Shown here: in pieces, positions 32,097-42,100 of the stretch
How the letters are laid out: every line of letters begins with the position of its first letter
Numbering within the stretch: position 1 is the first letter of the stretch
Source of the DNA: Balanoglossus misakiensis
Lineage: Eukaryota > Hemichordata
Direction: 5' to 3'
DNA: 64,000 bases
Assembly: GCA_040954595.2 (NCBI GenBank)
Contig: CM082586.2
Span: forward strand, 1,178,001 to 1,242,000
Notes under the pieces: model-generated
Seen by the model: only the letters and a program-made list of their open reading frames with translations
The model's database searches: none
Told to the model about the DNA's origin: nothing
Program-made: the position numbers and the translations under genes

Positions 32097-35000
32097 TTAA
32101 TTTTGTGAGTCACTTGTGGAAACAAGGGCAGAGTTTTCTGCGCTTGCTTCTTTCCCATAATGGAATTTTCTGAAGTGATTTCTGAGACCCATCAAAGTTG
32201 AAAATTCTGAGAGGCACTCCGGACAGGTCAGGTTGGGAAGACCTAGCTCGTGTTGCTTTTTGTGAAATTGGAAGACCCAGGACGACTTGAAGGATTGCCC
32301 ACACTCTCGGCAACAGAATGGAAACCTGAATTTGGAGAATTTAGGGCGCATTGGGGAGGATCTCTTGGGAGATTCACTGACACTATCTGTTGAGATCTCA
32401 TCGTTTCGAGAACACTTGCTACCGACACTTGGCTTCTCCGTTGCCATGCGGCCATCTTGTGAACTGCTTTCAGCTCTACTCTCCTCACTGCTCAGATCAC
32501 CTTTGTGGAATTTCCTAAAGTGGATTATCATGTTCCAAAACGACGAAAATTCCCAGCGACACAGCGGACATGTCTGGCTCGACAGACCCAACTCATGTTG
32601 CTTCTCGTGAAGTTGGAGAAACAGCAACAACTTGAAGTACTGACCACATTCTGGGCAGCGGTACCGGAATTTGGAATTTGGTGGATTGAAGAAAATTTGG
32701 TTGCTTTCAGAATTGTCATTGTCAGTAGACATCTGGTCACTGTCGCTTTGTGAACTGATGCGGTCTGACACTCCGTCTAATTCTGCATTTAATTCTCTTG
32801 CATTGTGATCTCTTTTGAAGTGACTGCTAACACTGAGATAATTAGAAAAATGTTCAAGACACACTGGACATGTTTGGTTTGATAGGCCTAGCTCATGTTG
32901 CCTGTTATGTAGTCTGAACAACAATGTACACTTGAAGAACTGCCCACATTCTTGGCAGCGATATTGGAATTTGGAGTTTGGAGGATTTGTGAAAATTTTC
33001 CGGCTTCCTGAGAATTTTCCGTCACCTGGAGAGCATCCATTCACGTCATTCTGTTCCCATTCTTCTTCGTCATTCTGTGAAGTGTTTTCTAACGACACAT
33101 CAATGTTTTCTGCACCGGCAAGATCTCCTTTGTGGACCGTTCTGAAATGAGTTACAAGATTCACAAATGAGGCAAACGTTCCCAGGCACAGTGGACATGT
33201 TTTCTTTGATAGGCCCAATTCGTGCTGCTTTTGGTGAAGTTGTAGCAGTAACAGACACATGAAATACTGGCCACATTCTTGGCAGCGATGTGGAAATTTG
33301 GAGTTTGGTGGGTTTATGTAAATAGTGTCGCTTTCTGCTATGTCGCTGTCAGTAGATAACTGGTCACTTTGTGAGTACATGGATCTGTCTTCAGTGTGCG
33401 AGTTGTTTTGGGAAACTTGATCGCTGCTCTCCATGTTTGCCTGGTCGCTTGAAAGGCTCTCATTCATGTCAATTTGATCATCCATTTTGCTGCCATTTTG
33501 TGAATCGTCCTGGCATTCTATATCACTGCTTTTCCCATCCTCAATATTATCCATATGGCAGTTTTTAAAATGAGCTGCAACAATCTTCAGCATGGAAAAT
33601 TCCTGCCGACACACGGGACATGTAAGGTTTGACAAACCAAACTCGTGCTGCTTTTTGTGAAAGTTGAACACCCACAAGGACTTGAAACACTGTCCACAAT
33701 CTTGGCAGCAAAATGGATACCTGAATTTCGAAAATCGTCGGTTTGGAAACTTTCCAGGGAATGTCTGGTCTTGCAGAGAGCTCTCACTCTCATCACCGTG
33801 TACTACATCATCAGTTTCTGCACTTTCAAGAATGTCCCTGTGAAATCTTTTCAAATGTGTCCCGAGAGACCCCTCACTTGAAAATTCCCACCGACAGACC
33901 GGGCAGGTGGACGTTGACAGACCCAACTGATGTTGTCTCTCATGAAGTTTGATACGGGACCAACTCCTGAGGTACTTGCCACATACTGGGCAGCGATGAG
34001 GATATTTGGAGTTGACAGGATTTTGGTAAACTTGGTGGCCTTTTATAACCTCCCTACCGGTAGATATCTGGTCAATTTGTGAGGAGCTCTCCCCGTCAAA
34101 ACTTTGTGAGGAAACCTCAGCACCACTCTCTGTGTTTGCCTCTTCTTCTTCAAGATGGTATTTTTTACAGTGAGTTCGAAGCGCTGCCTTTCGGGTGAAC
34201 TCTGCCCGGCACACTGGACATATGAGGCTGGGAAGGCCCAACTCATGCTGTTTTTTGTGAATCTCGAATATCCATATTAGATTGAAGCCCTGACCACATT
34301 CCTGGCAGATGAATGGGTACCGGTATCGTCGGAATGATCGGGTTGGGAGGTCTTTATGATTTTCTATGAATTTACCGTCAGCAGATGTCTGACCACAAGG
34401 AGAGAACTCATTCACATCACTTTGTTCATCAACTTGGCTGTCGTTCTGTGAGCCATTTTGAGATTCCAGGTCACTTTGTACATCTGGAAATTTGGAACAA
34501 ACAGGATTTTGAGTTTTTTCACAGTTTTCTGACGAATCACTCTGGATGCTAGTAATGAGTACTGTGTCACTTTGGGTGCCAATATTCTGTGCTGCATCAC
34601 CCTCAGTGATGTCCCCCAGTAGTACAGTGCCCAGGGTAATATCACTGACTCCTGCATCACTCTGGGCGTTAGCACACAACACTCCACCATTTTGGGCGTT
34701 GGCAAGCAGTACTGTATCAATCTCTGCATTGGGGCCATTTTGCCTCGGCGTCGAGTCATGCTGCAAACCACCTTGATGTGCGTGTTCCAAGGAATCCCTA
34801 CCGTCCTCTGTTCCCACAGTATTTGGGGATGCGGGAGAACTTTGCAAACTGTGCACTGAGGAACCACCACTGACGGTCACCTGGTTGAATGCAGTCGAGT
34901 CGTTCTGCCCATCAACACCGACATCACCTTGAGGTCTATCTTGCGGAACTTCCCAACTGTCGCCACTATTTGTCATCTCACTGCTGTGGTACTCTTTGAA

Positions 35001-36725
35001 GTGCTTTCCGAGGTTCATAAATGTTGAAAACTCCTTGCCACATGTCGGACACGTCCGGGTAGACAGACCTAAGTCGTGCTGCCTTTTGTGAAGTTGGAAT
35101 GACCACATGTACCTGAAAAACTGTCCACACTGTTGGCAGCGATACGGAAATTTGGAGTTTAAAGGATTTGTGAAAGTTTTAACGCTTTCTGGCGATTGAG
35201 TGTCACTTGGAGAAAGTTCGCTCCCGTTTTGTCCCCACAAAGCATTAATGTTTTCTGCCTTTTTGATGTCATGTCTGTGAAATCTTTTGAAATGATTTCC
35301 AAGATTTGGAAATGAAGAAAATTTAACTCGGCACAGGGGACAGGTTTGGTTTGACAGACCCAACTCATGCTGCTTTTCGTGAAGTTGAAATAACAACGGG
35401 CACTTGAAATACTGTCCGCATTTTTGGCAGCGATGTGGATATTTGGAGTTCGATGGGTTGAGGTAGATGTGGGTACTTGTTGTTGAATTGCTGCCTGTTG
35501 ATGTTTCGTCTGATGGAGGGCGGTTGTCAGCTTGCGGTGTCTGCTCTGAGTCCACAACTGTGCTTTTGTTGGATTCGCTTCCTCCTGAGCTTCCGTCACC
35601 CTCGGTTACTGCTGCCATGTGATGGTCTTTCCGGGAATGGTTTCCAGCATGCCCCAAACTGGGGACGGTCGATAGCGTGAGTGGTGTGACAATACCTGTA
35701 GTCTCGAGTGCTGTTGCAGAGGGATTATCCCCCTGGTCCATGCTTGTATCCAGTTGTTCAGGTCTCCAACCACTTTGCTCGGTTGCTGTGTAGTACTCAA
35801 CAGAATTGTCCATCATCGTGTCTTGGCCTGCAGCCTCAGCAGAAGATATCTGAATTGCTGTATAGAACTCTACGTTGCCATCCATACTTTCATCACAAAA
35901 ATCATTTGAAGACAAAGTCTCTCCTTCATACTCATCTGCAGGCTCAATTTTCACTGACACGATTTGTCCAAGACCGCTCACCTGACCCTCAGTATTTGAC
36001 TGTACATTGCAAGAGGGCACACTATCAGTTTGACCATTCGCAGCTATTGTACCTGCATGTGTTGGAACAGGAGAGCAGTGGTTGTCATGCATACTGCTAG
36101 ATTCCCACTCCATACCGTCACAACCACCTCTGTTGTTTCCAGACTCTTTCCTCCCAACCTTTTCGTTTTTAATCCTTGTCTCTGGGATCCTTGTGGAACT
36201 TGCACCACTGTCAACACGATTTGAAACTGATCGTGTGACGAATACACTGTCCCCGCTCTGTGACAGTTCCCATGAAACCGACTGCTCGGTCTCTGCCTCA
36301 CTAGTGACAGATTGTGTTGCGTCCTCTGTTCGCTGTGGCACCCCCTGGAGGTCCTCGCATATTTGACTCAAACGACGGACCCTGAAGAGCTTGGCGGCAG
36401 AATGAAGCTTTCTCTCTTCTCCTTGCTGGACTACCACCTTTCCTTTGTAGACAAAGTCCAGCAGCTGTTTCAGAGTATCTGCAGAGATGGCAGTCATGTG
36501 AACCCGCTGCACTTTGCTGTTCTCCAAGAAAATCTTGTAGAAGACGTCGCTGCAGCCAGACAGCACTAACTTGTGACAAGGGAACTCTTGGTCTCCTACG
36601 CAAATTGTCACATCCGTCATGATGGACCGATCCCGGAATTTATCCAGAGACTCAAGCATTGTGTCTGCCAAGTCTGGTGCCACCAGACAGATGAAAGCAC
36701 TGTTATCACCAGCAATGGTCGCCAT
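32097..36725 (-). CDS. BTB/POZ C2H2 zinc-finger protein, nine two-finger modules
   Basis: One 1542-aa exon. I start at ATG 36725 because an acceptor (TTTAATGTTCAG) lies 12 bases upstream, so the longer frame from 36794 is probably intronic. Residues about 17-128 are a BTB domain (MTDVTICVGDQEFPCHKLVLSG, LLDFVYKGKV). A Ser/Asp-rich linker holds a sumoylation-type VKIEP (about 258-262). From about 433 to near the C-terminus nine modules recur, each a C-x2-C-x12-H-x3-H finger, a fixed linker close to ELGLSNQT, and a C-x2-C-x12-H-x4-H finger; most are introduced by NPPNSKFPHRC or a related FRYPF stretch. Long Ser/Asp/Gln-rich spacers separate the modules. The linker replaces the usual TGEKP. It is probably a nuclear DNA-binding regulator; its targets are unknown. 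The N-terminal halves of the two BTB-ZF genes are similar, but the finger arrays differ. Confidence 0.92.
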   Translation of the reverse strand: MATIAGDNSAFICLVAPDLADTMLESLDKFRDRSIMTDVTICVGDQEFPCHKLVLSGCSDVFYKIFLENSKVQRVHMTAISADTLKQLLDFVYKGKVVVQQGEERKLHSAAKLFRVRRLSQICEDLQGVPQRTEDATQSVTSEAETEQSVSWELSQSGDSVFVTRSVSNRVDSGASSTRIPETRIKNEKVGRKESGNNRGGCDGMEWESSSMHDNHCSPVPTHAGTIAANGQTDSVPSCNVQSNTEGQVSGLGQIVSVKIEPADEYEGETLSSNDFCDESMDGNVEFYTAIQISSAEAAGQDTMMDNSVEYYTATEQSGWRPEQLDTSMDQGDNPSATALETTGIVTPLTLSTVPSLGHAGNHSRKDHHMAAVTEGDGSSGGSESNKSTVVDSEQTPQADNRPPSDETSTGSNSTTSTHIYLNPSNSKYPHRCQKCGQYFKCPLLFQLHEKQHELGLSNQTCPLCRVKFSSFPNLGNHFKRFHRHDIKKAENINALWGQNGSELSPSDTQSPESVKTFTNPLNSKFPYRCQQCGQFFRYMWSFQLHKRQHDLGLSTRTCPTCGKEFSTFMNLGKHFKEYHSSEMTNSGDSWEVPQDRPQGDVGVDGQNDSTAFNQVTVSGGSSVHSLQSSPASPNTVGTEDGRDSLEHAHQGGLQHDSTPRQNGPNAEIDTVLLANAQNGGVLCANAQSDAGVSDITLGTVLLGDITEGDAAQNIGTQSDTVLITSIQSDSSENCEKTQNPVCSKFPDVQSDLESQNGSQNDSQVDEQSDVNEFSPCGQTSADGKFIENHKDLPTRSFRRYRYPFICQECGQGFNLIWIFEIHKKQHELGLPSLICPVCRAEFTRKAALRTHCKKYHLEEEEANTESGAEVSSQSFDGESSSQIDQISTGREVIKGHQVYQNPVNSKYPHRCPVCGKYLRSWSRIKLHERQHQLGLSTSTCPVCRWEFSSEGSLGTHLKRFHRDILESAETDDVVHGDESESSLQDQTFPGKFPNRRFSKFRYPFCCQDCGQCFKSLWVFNFHKKQHEFGLSNLTCPVCRQEFSMLKIVAAHFKNCHMDNIEDGKSSDIECQDDSQNGSKMDDQIDMNESLSSDQANMESSDQVSQNNSHTEDRSMYSQSDQLSTDSDIAESDTIYINPPNSKFPHRCQECGQYFMCLLLLQLHQKQHELGLSKKTCPLCLGTFASFVNLVTHFRTVHKGDLAGAENIDVSLENTSQNDEEEWEQNDVNGCSPGDGKFSGSRKIFTNPPNSKFQYRCQECGQFFKCTLLFRLHNRQHELGLSNQTCPVCLEHFSNYLSVSSHFKRDHNARELNAELDGVSDRISSQSDSDQMSTDNDNSESNQIFFNPPNSKFRYRCPECGQYFKLLLFLQLHEKQHELGLSSQTCPLCRWEFSSFWNMIIHFRKFHKGDLSSEESRAESSSQDGRMATEKPSVGSKCSRNDEISTDSVSESPKRSSPMRPKFSKFRFPFCCRECGQSFKSSWVFQFHKKQHELGLPNLTCPECLSEFSTLMGLRNHFRKFHYGKEASAENSALVSTSDSQN

Positions 36726-37028
36726 CTTAAGTGCAACCTGAACATTAAAGAAACAGAGAAAAAACATACTTAATGAACAGATGTGAATTCTCATGTTTCA
36801 ATACACATGATATGAGTCAGTGTAAGGCCAGTGACACACATGTACATGATAGCCAGACACCTGATTTTAAACACTGCCCTGTTACACGAAAATCATCACA
36901 CCCAGTGTTTTGAAATACAACTTTGACAGTGCATTGAACCAGAACAACGCAGCTCCGAACATGGAGCTACCTAGCTGCAGTTCCAAAGCTCGAGATTTGG
37001 CCTTGTATGCGGCTATGACAGAATGAAC
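36726..37028. other. 5' region of the second BTB-ZF gene
   Basis: Holds the presumed 5' intron end and upstream sequence of the - strand gene. No other gene is seen. Confidence 0.5.
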
Positions 37029-37084
37029 CATAGACAGTAGAGGGGGGGGGGGAGACGGTCCGTCTTCCCCCCTCTACTGTCTAT
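37029..37084. mobile_element. 56-bp palindromic mini-element with 8-bp direct repeats
   Basis: CATAGACAGTAGAGGGG... pairs with ...CCCCTCTACTGTCTAT across a centre at GACGGTCCGTC; a G run and a C run form the inner stem. It is bounded by GAATGAAC at 37021-37028 and again at 37085-37092, as expected of a target-site duplication. Eight bases would fit hAT-type transposition. It is far too short to code for anything. Confidence 0.7.
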
Positions 37085-37092
37085 GAATGAAC

Positions 37093-38600
37093 TAAGATAC
37101 TCTAATCTATTACTGGGACGTTGAATGATCCCTCAGAGCACATACTTTGCTTCATTCATTCATTGCATGACAGAAACAAGATGGCGCCATCCATGTTTAT
37201 TACAGTAAATCATTCACCTATCATTCGTTGTGAAATCGAACGCCCATAGTCTGCCTTTTCGTAGGTCTGACACTGACAAAAGCACCAGTCGACGACGAAT
37301 TAGTAACTGCGGTCAATCTTCTTCCACACTATCATAACCTGGACTCCGGAGTCAAGGTCTGAAATAGCGTCCCTTCCTTTCACGAGATCAACTGATGACC
37401 TGGATGACCCCTCGGATGACCCCGGCGTCTGAGACAACGCCGCCAACGGTGACATGGTAAAACCCTATCCTCTATCCTACTACAATGTACATTTCCACAG
37501 ACATCTATGTATTAACATAAAAACTGAAACCCTGACAATGAGACCGTCGTTTTTTCTGTCGTTGTCTGGCCAGTCAGAACGAGTCAATTCAACGGGGTGC
37601 ATTGGACTAGATACCAAGCCAAAATACTGTGGAGGAAGTATGTCAAGACACACACAAGTATATGATGCATTGACAGTAGATTGAAACTGACCAGACAAAA
37701 AATTGTTTTAAAAAAATCTGGTACACGTCCTAACCCCATTTTGGGGGTTAAAGCCATAAACATTTTATTTTTTTCTTGGTCTATACAAGTAAACACCAGA
37801 CCATTATTGTCCGATCTTGAATGGGAGCACGACCCTGAGGTTCACTAGACCGAATTTCCATTCATCCTACGAATGAGTGAGCCTACTGCTTTGTAACTTG
37901 AATTACTGTCAGAATTTAATGGACGTAGAAAGTCCTCGCCGATAATATAGCTCACAAACATCATCAATCACTACAATCTACATGCACATGCAGTCACTCT
38001 ATCTCCTTAACCGCAAATGCCGAGGGGAGCGCATGAGTGGTATTCGCGGCCAACAGGACTATATACTTTTGTATATCACGAGTTATTTAAAAAAATCAAT
38101 CTATATGTAAATTAATAAAAGTTGTCGACAAAAAGCTACAAACTGTCTGTGTACTCAGCCCAATCTATGCGAAAACAGTTGACTTATGCAAATTAAACGT
38201 CAATAGTATTAACACGAAAGTGCTAATTTCCCATTACATGTACATTTCAGATGTCTGTGTGAGATCAATATCTATGACATGTTTCAATTTTTTCACCGAG
38301 AATTAGTTTAAGTAGAGTTTGATCGAGATCCGGTCCGTGTTTTTACATGTATAATTTATTATCTGTATTAAAACGAGCAAAAATCATCACTTTTTTTAGT
38401 CATTTATTGTATATTTATATTCACAAACAAATGAACAGGTCAGTATCGAGACCAGTATAATCAGAACGCTATGATGATTCAATGAATTTGGTCTACAGAC
38501 AAAAAAAAAAACACACGACAAAATGTTTGCCAACGTGATCGCAGATACTAGAAGCTTCCTTTATCTTGTCTCTATAACAGATATATCTTTGTGTTTCTAT
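37093..38600. other. Intergenic region, no gene seen
   Basis: AT-rich sequence with short random frames. Low-complexity A runs lie near 38500. No splice structure or recognisable product. Confidence 0.5.
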
Positions 38601-38610
38601 GTAAGTGGTG

Positions 38611-38673
38611 TGACGCAATCACGCAAAACTAAACGTCGCGCTAAATCAATCTCGTCACTATTCTGCTGAATCA
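38611..38673 (+). promoter_or_regulatory. Candidate stress-response sites upstream of GCLC
   Basis: TGACGCAATC (38611-38620) resembles a C/EBP-ATF composite site. TGCTGAATCA (38664-38673) is one base from the TGCTGAGTCA core bound by CNC-bZIP/Maf factors. They lie about 460-520 bases upstream of the GCLC start. GCLC is a classical Nrf2/ATF4 target in other animals. Short motifs like these also occur by chance. Confidence 0.3.
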
Positions 38674-39128
38674 TGATTAGTCCACCCTCACGTATCACCC
38701 CTGGATGCAAATGGTACAAACCAACCAGTTTGTTGGAGTTGGCCCTAATCATACATGACCTTTGACCGGGGACCCACAGTACGATACGTACGCTGTCGTG
38801 ATCGTAATGTATTGGATGTGATATTTTCTAGAATAGTAATCAACATAGCCATAAGATTGCAATCGACAACATACATTGACGGAATAAAACGTGTGGGCTC
38901 GAAATGATAACGTGGGATAAGCATTTTGTTGGTCTGGGCTTGTAACCCCCCGGCAGGTGACATGAGAGGAGTGTTGAGGTCCTTTGAAATGAGGAGACAT
39001 CTACACTGATCACTCACACATGCCGATATTTACACGATACCTGCCTAATCACTTTCAGAGGAAGGTTTCTTTCCGCCGGTGACGCGCCGTGAAATCGACA
39101 TCATTTACTGAGCCACTAAGGTATCGCG

Positions 39129-42100
39129 ATGGGACTACTGTCCGAAGGCTCGCCCTTGACTTGGGAGGAGACGAAAAAATACGCCGATCACGTCCGCAAA
39201 CATGGCATCATTCAATTTTTGAACATCTACGAGAAGCTGAAAGATCGACAAGGGGACACGCTGAAATGGGGAGATGAGGTAAATAGTGTATTCTGTAGTG
39301 TAGTGATGTCTGATGACCCATCGCGATCGAGGGGGGGGGGGGGGGGGCAGCATCAGTAGTCACTGCAATGAACCTCGTCGTAGTCGTATATATCCACGGT
39401 CACTGCCAACCTGAAGTGAAGCTGAGCAGCCATTGACAACGTTTAATGTTGCCCTTTTCACTATGATGCAAACACTGTGTACTGTTTCATTGTATTGCGT
39501 TTTACATATTAACCCCCCCCCCCCCCCCCTTATATGTATCATCATGGGGTACAGCCTTGGAAATAACTGCAATTTTAATATAGGTCTCTGTGGTCGGTGG
39601 TCATATGCTATGCTGACATGGGGACTGCTGTTGGCTCCCATCAAATTGCATCATATCACTGCACTGGGAAATTTCTCTCGTCCTGATGACTTGACTGGTC
39701 GTACTGATACCATACACCGAGAGCTGTGCTTGTTGTAGATGCTCACATGGCTGTTCAGTACTGTAGCTCGATCTTTGCCCAGTGTTTTAGTCTGGGGTTG
39801 GAAGGTATACTCTAAAAGCAAAATTTGTTTCCCGAAGGATGATTATCCCCCCTCCTCCTCCTCTCCCCCCCCCCCATATTCTGGCCAACTTCAAAGGGGA
39901 CAAATTCTTTCTAATGTTCTGATGAATCCATATATTTCCTCAGACAGGAAAATTAAAATACATTTTATTTGGAAGTGACCTTTACAAAGCCTTGACCCAC
40001 TGAAGAACTAAAATCTTGTGACTGCCTTACGGACTTCGTTCTCCATCAAAGTGAAACTAAACTTATTGACTTTGCTGTCAGCTTGCTACAAGGAATCTCA
40101 AAAGAGTTCTTGGAAGATGATGGAGGTTCCAAAGTACATGAGTTTGCTGCATCGGCCGGCTGGACAGTTGCTGTATCTAAGTGGTCCAGGTCAAGTCGAG
40201 ATCATCTGGCTAATCTGCTAAGCTGGTTCAAAGTCATTTGGTATTTCCAAAAAAAAAAACAATTCTGCCTTGAGTCAAATCCAGAAACGTCAGTACATAT
40301 GTTTCATTATTGGCTTGTCAGTTTTGTGAAAGCATTTCTGAATGCCACAGGATGGCTTTTTGTGTGTCCGTGAACAGTATACCTTATAATTTATGGCTAT
40401 GTTTTGCGATCAAAAGGGCAAAGATCTGTACCAGCATTTGTATAATAATTAATTCACACAATGCGTCTCACTTACTTGAAATAGTCAGTTTCGTTGTATA
40501 TGTAGTGAAATGAACATTTGTTAATCCTCACACTGTTTTCACCCAGGATTCAATTTGCAAAACAGTACATACTATTGCAGCTATGTAAATAGTTTGTGTA
40601 TGAATCAATTGTACTCCAGTTATACAAAGAAAACATTACCACTACATAAAACTGCCAGCGAGAATGACTTGCAATATTTCCTTTTATAAACATGACAGTT
40701 TGACTTGTTGACTTCATGACAGCCTCGACCTGACATCCAGCCACTTCTGTTTGCTTAATTTAACAGGTCACATGGGTCATGAAACGACCAATTGAATTTG
40801 ACTAATTTTTAAAGTACAGTGATGCACCAGTCAGAGTGTGTCAGCGAAATATTTCTCGATCTCCCATTTCCTCAATGTAACATTGAAAACATTGACGACT
40901 TGGCATCTCTATTTTGACTACAAAGCAAACCCCTGAGATAGTTTGATAATTAGAATGGTAGTTGTATGGTAGGGAAATCTCCCACAGAGATAGTAATAAC
41001 ATTTCATTGTATTTCAGATTTTCTATCAACAAAATGATGGCTGAATACAGTTATGTGTATAGTATTGTAAGAAGCCTGATTAGAGATAATTGAAAAAATG
41101 CATTGACAATTGGTATACTGTAACCAGCTAGATTGGCACTTTGAGATAACACCCAACCTGATGATGCCATTGGCCTGCCTTATCCAAAGTCAATCGTGAT
41201 AACTTGTACTAATATTAGCACACTAGTGACTACTGTGTAGAATCTGCAACATATTGTGTTTATGCCAACATTATTACATTGAAGGAAGACCTCCCAGGGT
41301 ATTTAATTTGATGGGCCAATGAGCTCATCTGTAAGAATTGAAGGCTTAGATCCCCCCCCCCCCCATCACCCAGGCAAGCTTGTGGCAAGTTTGAAATGAG
41401 TCCAAAGTAACCCCCAGAACTACCTGCACACAAGACGCCTATGAAATGCTGTCCATTGTGCATGTAATTTATCACTAGCAAGATTTGCCTGATTGCAAAC
41501 TGTTCAGGAACATTCAAAAGAGAACAAAAACCAGAAGTTAAGTGGTCAGTCAGTGTTGGATCATGTCAGACCAATAGTATACACATTTACATTTGGTTAA
41601 AAACGGGTGATATGAAGGCTTTTCAGCAAAGGTGCATAACCTCAGCCAAATGTATCAAAAGCCTGTCAGTCTTGGTGGAACAAACACTTTATAGAACTTT
41701 ATCGAGTTTTATGACTCTGATAGCCCTGATCTGGCTGGGAGTCAGCCAGCTAAATGACCTGTCAAGTCTCTAGACAGTCACTAGACAGTGAAATGCCAAA
41801 ACTGACCTTTGATTGGAGTTCAATTTCATCTTGACAGGTGGAATACATGCTGGTGACCTTTGACCACGAGAATAAAACTGCCAAGTTGAATCTGGATGGA
41901 GTGAATTACTTGAAAACACTGCAACAAGAGGAAATCCATAACCCTGAGTAAGTAAGAGTACTTGACCTCATCTAGAATCTGTCTGGTTGATTTTAGGGCC
42001 CAGAAAACAATAGTGAAGAGTGAGTCTAGATCAGTATTTGGACAAGATTGTGATTGTAATGGAGTTCTGTATGTCAGTGGTGAAGATGGTATGTGATGGT

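Noticed and set aside
36726-36794. N-terminal extension of the second BTB-ZF protein
   Set aside because: A polypyrimidine tract and TTCAG acceptor interrupt it, and the BTB fold begins after the ATG at 36725.
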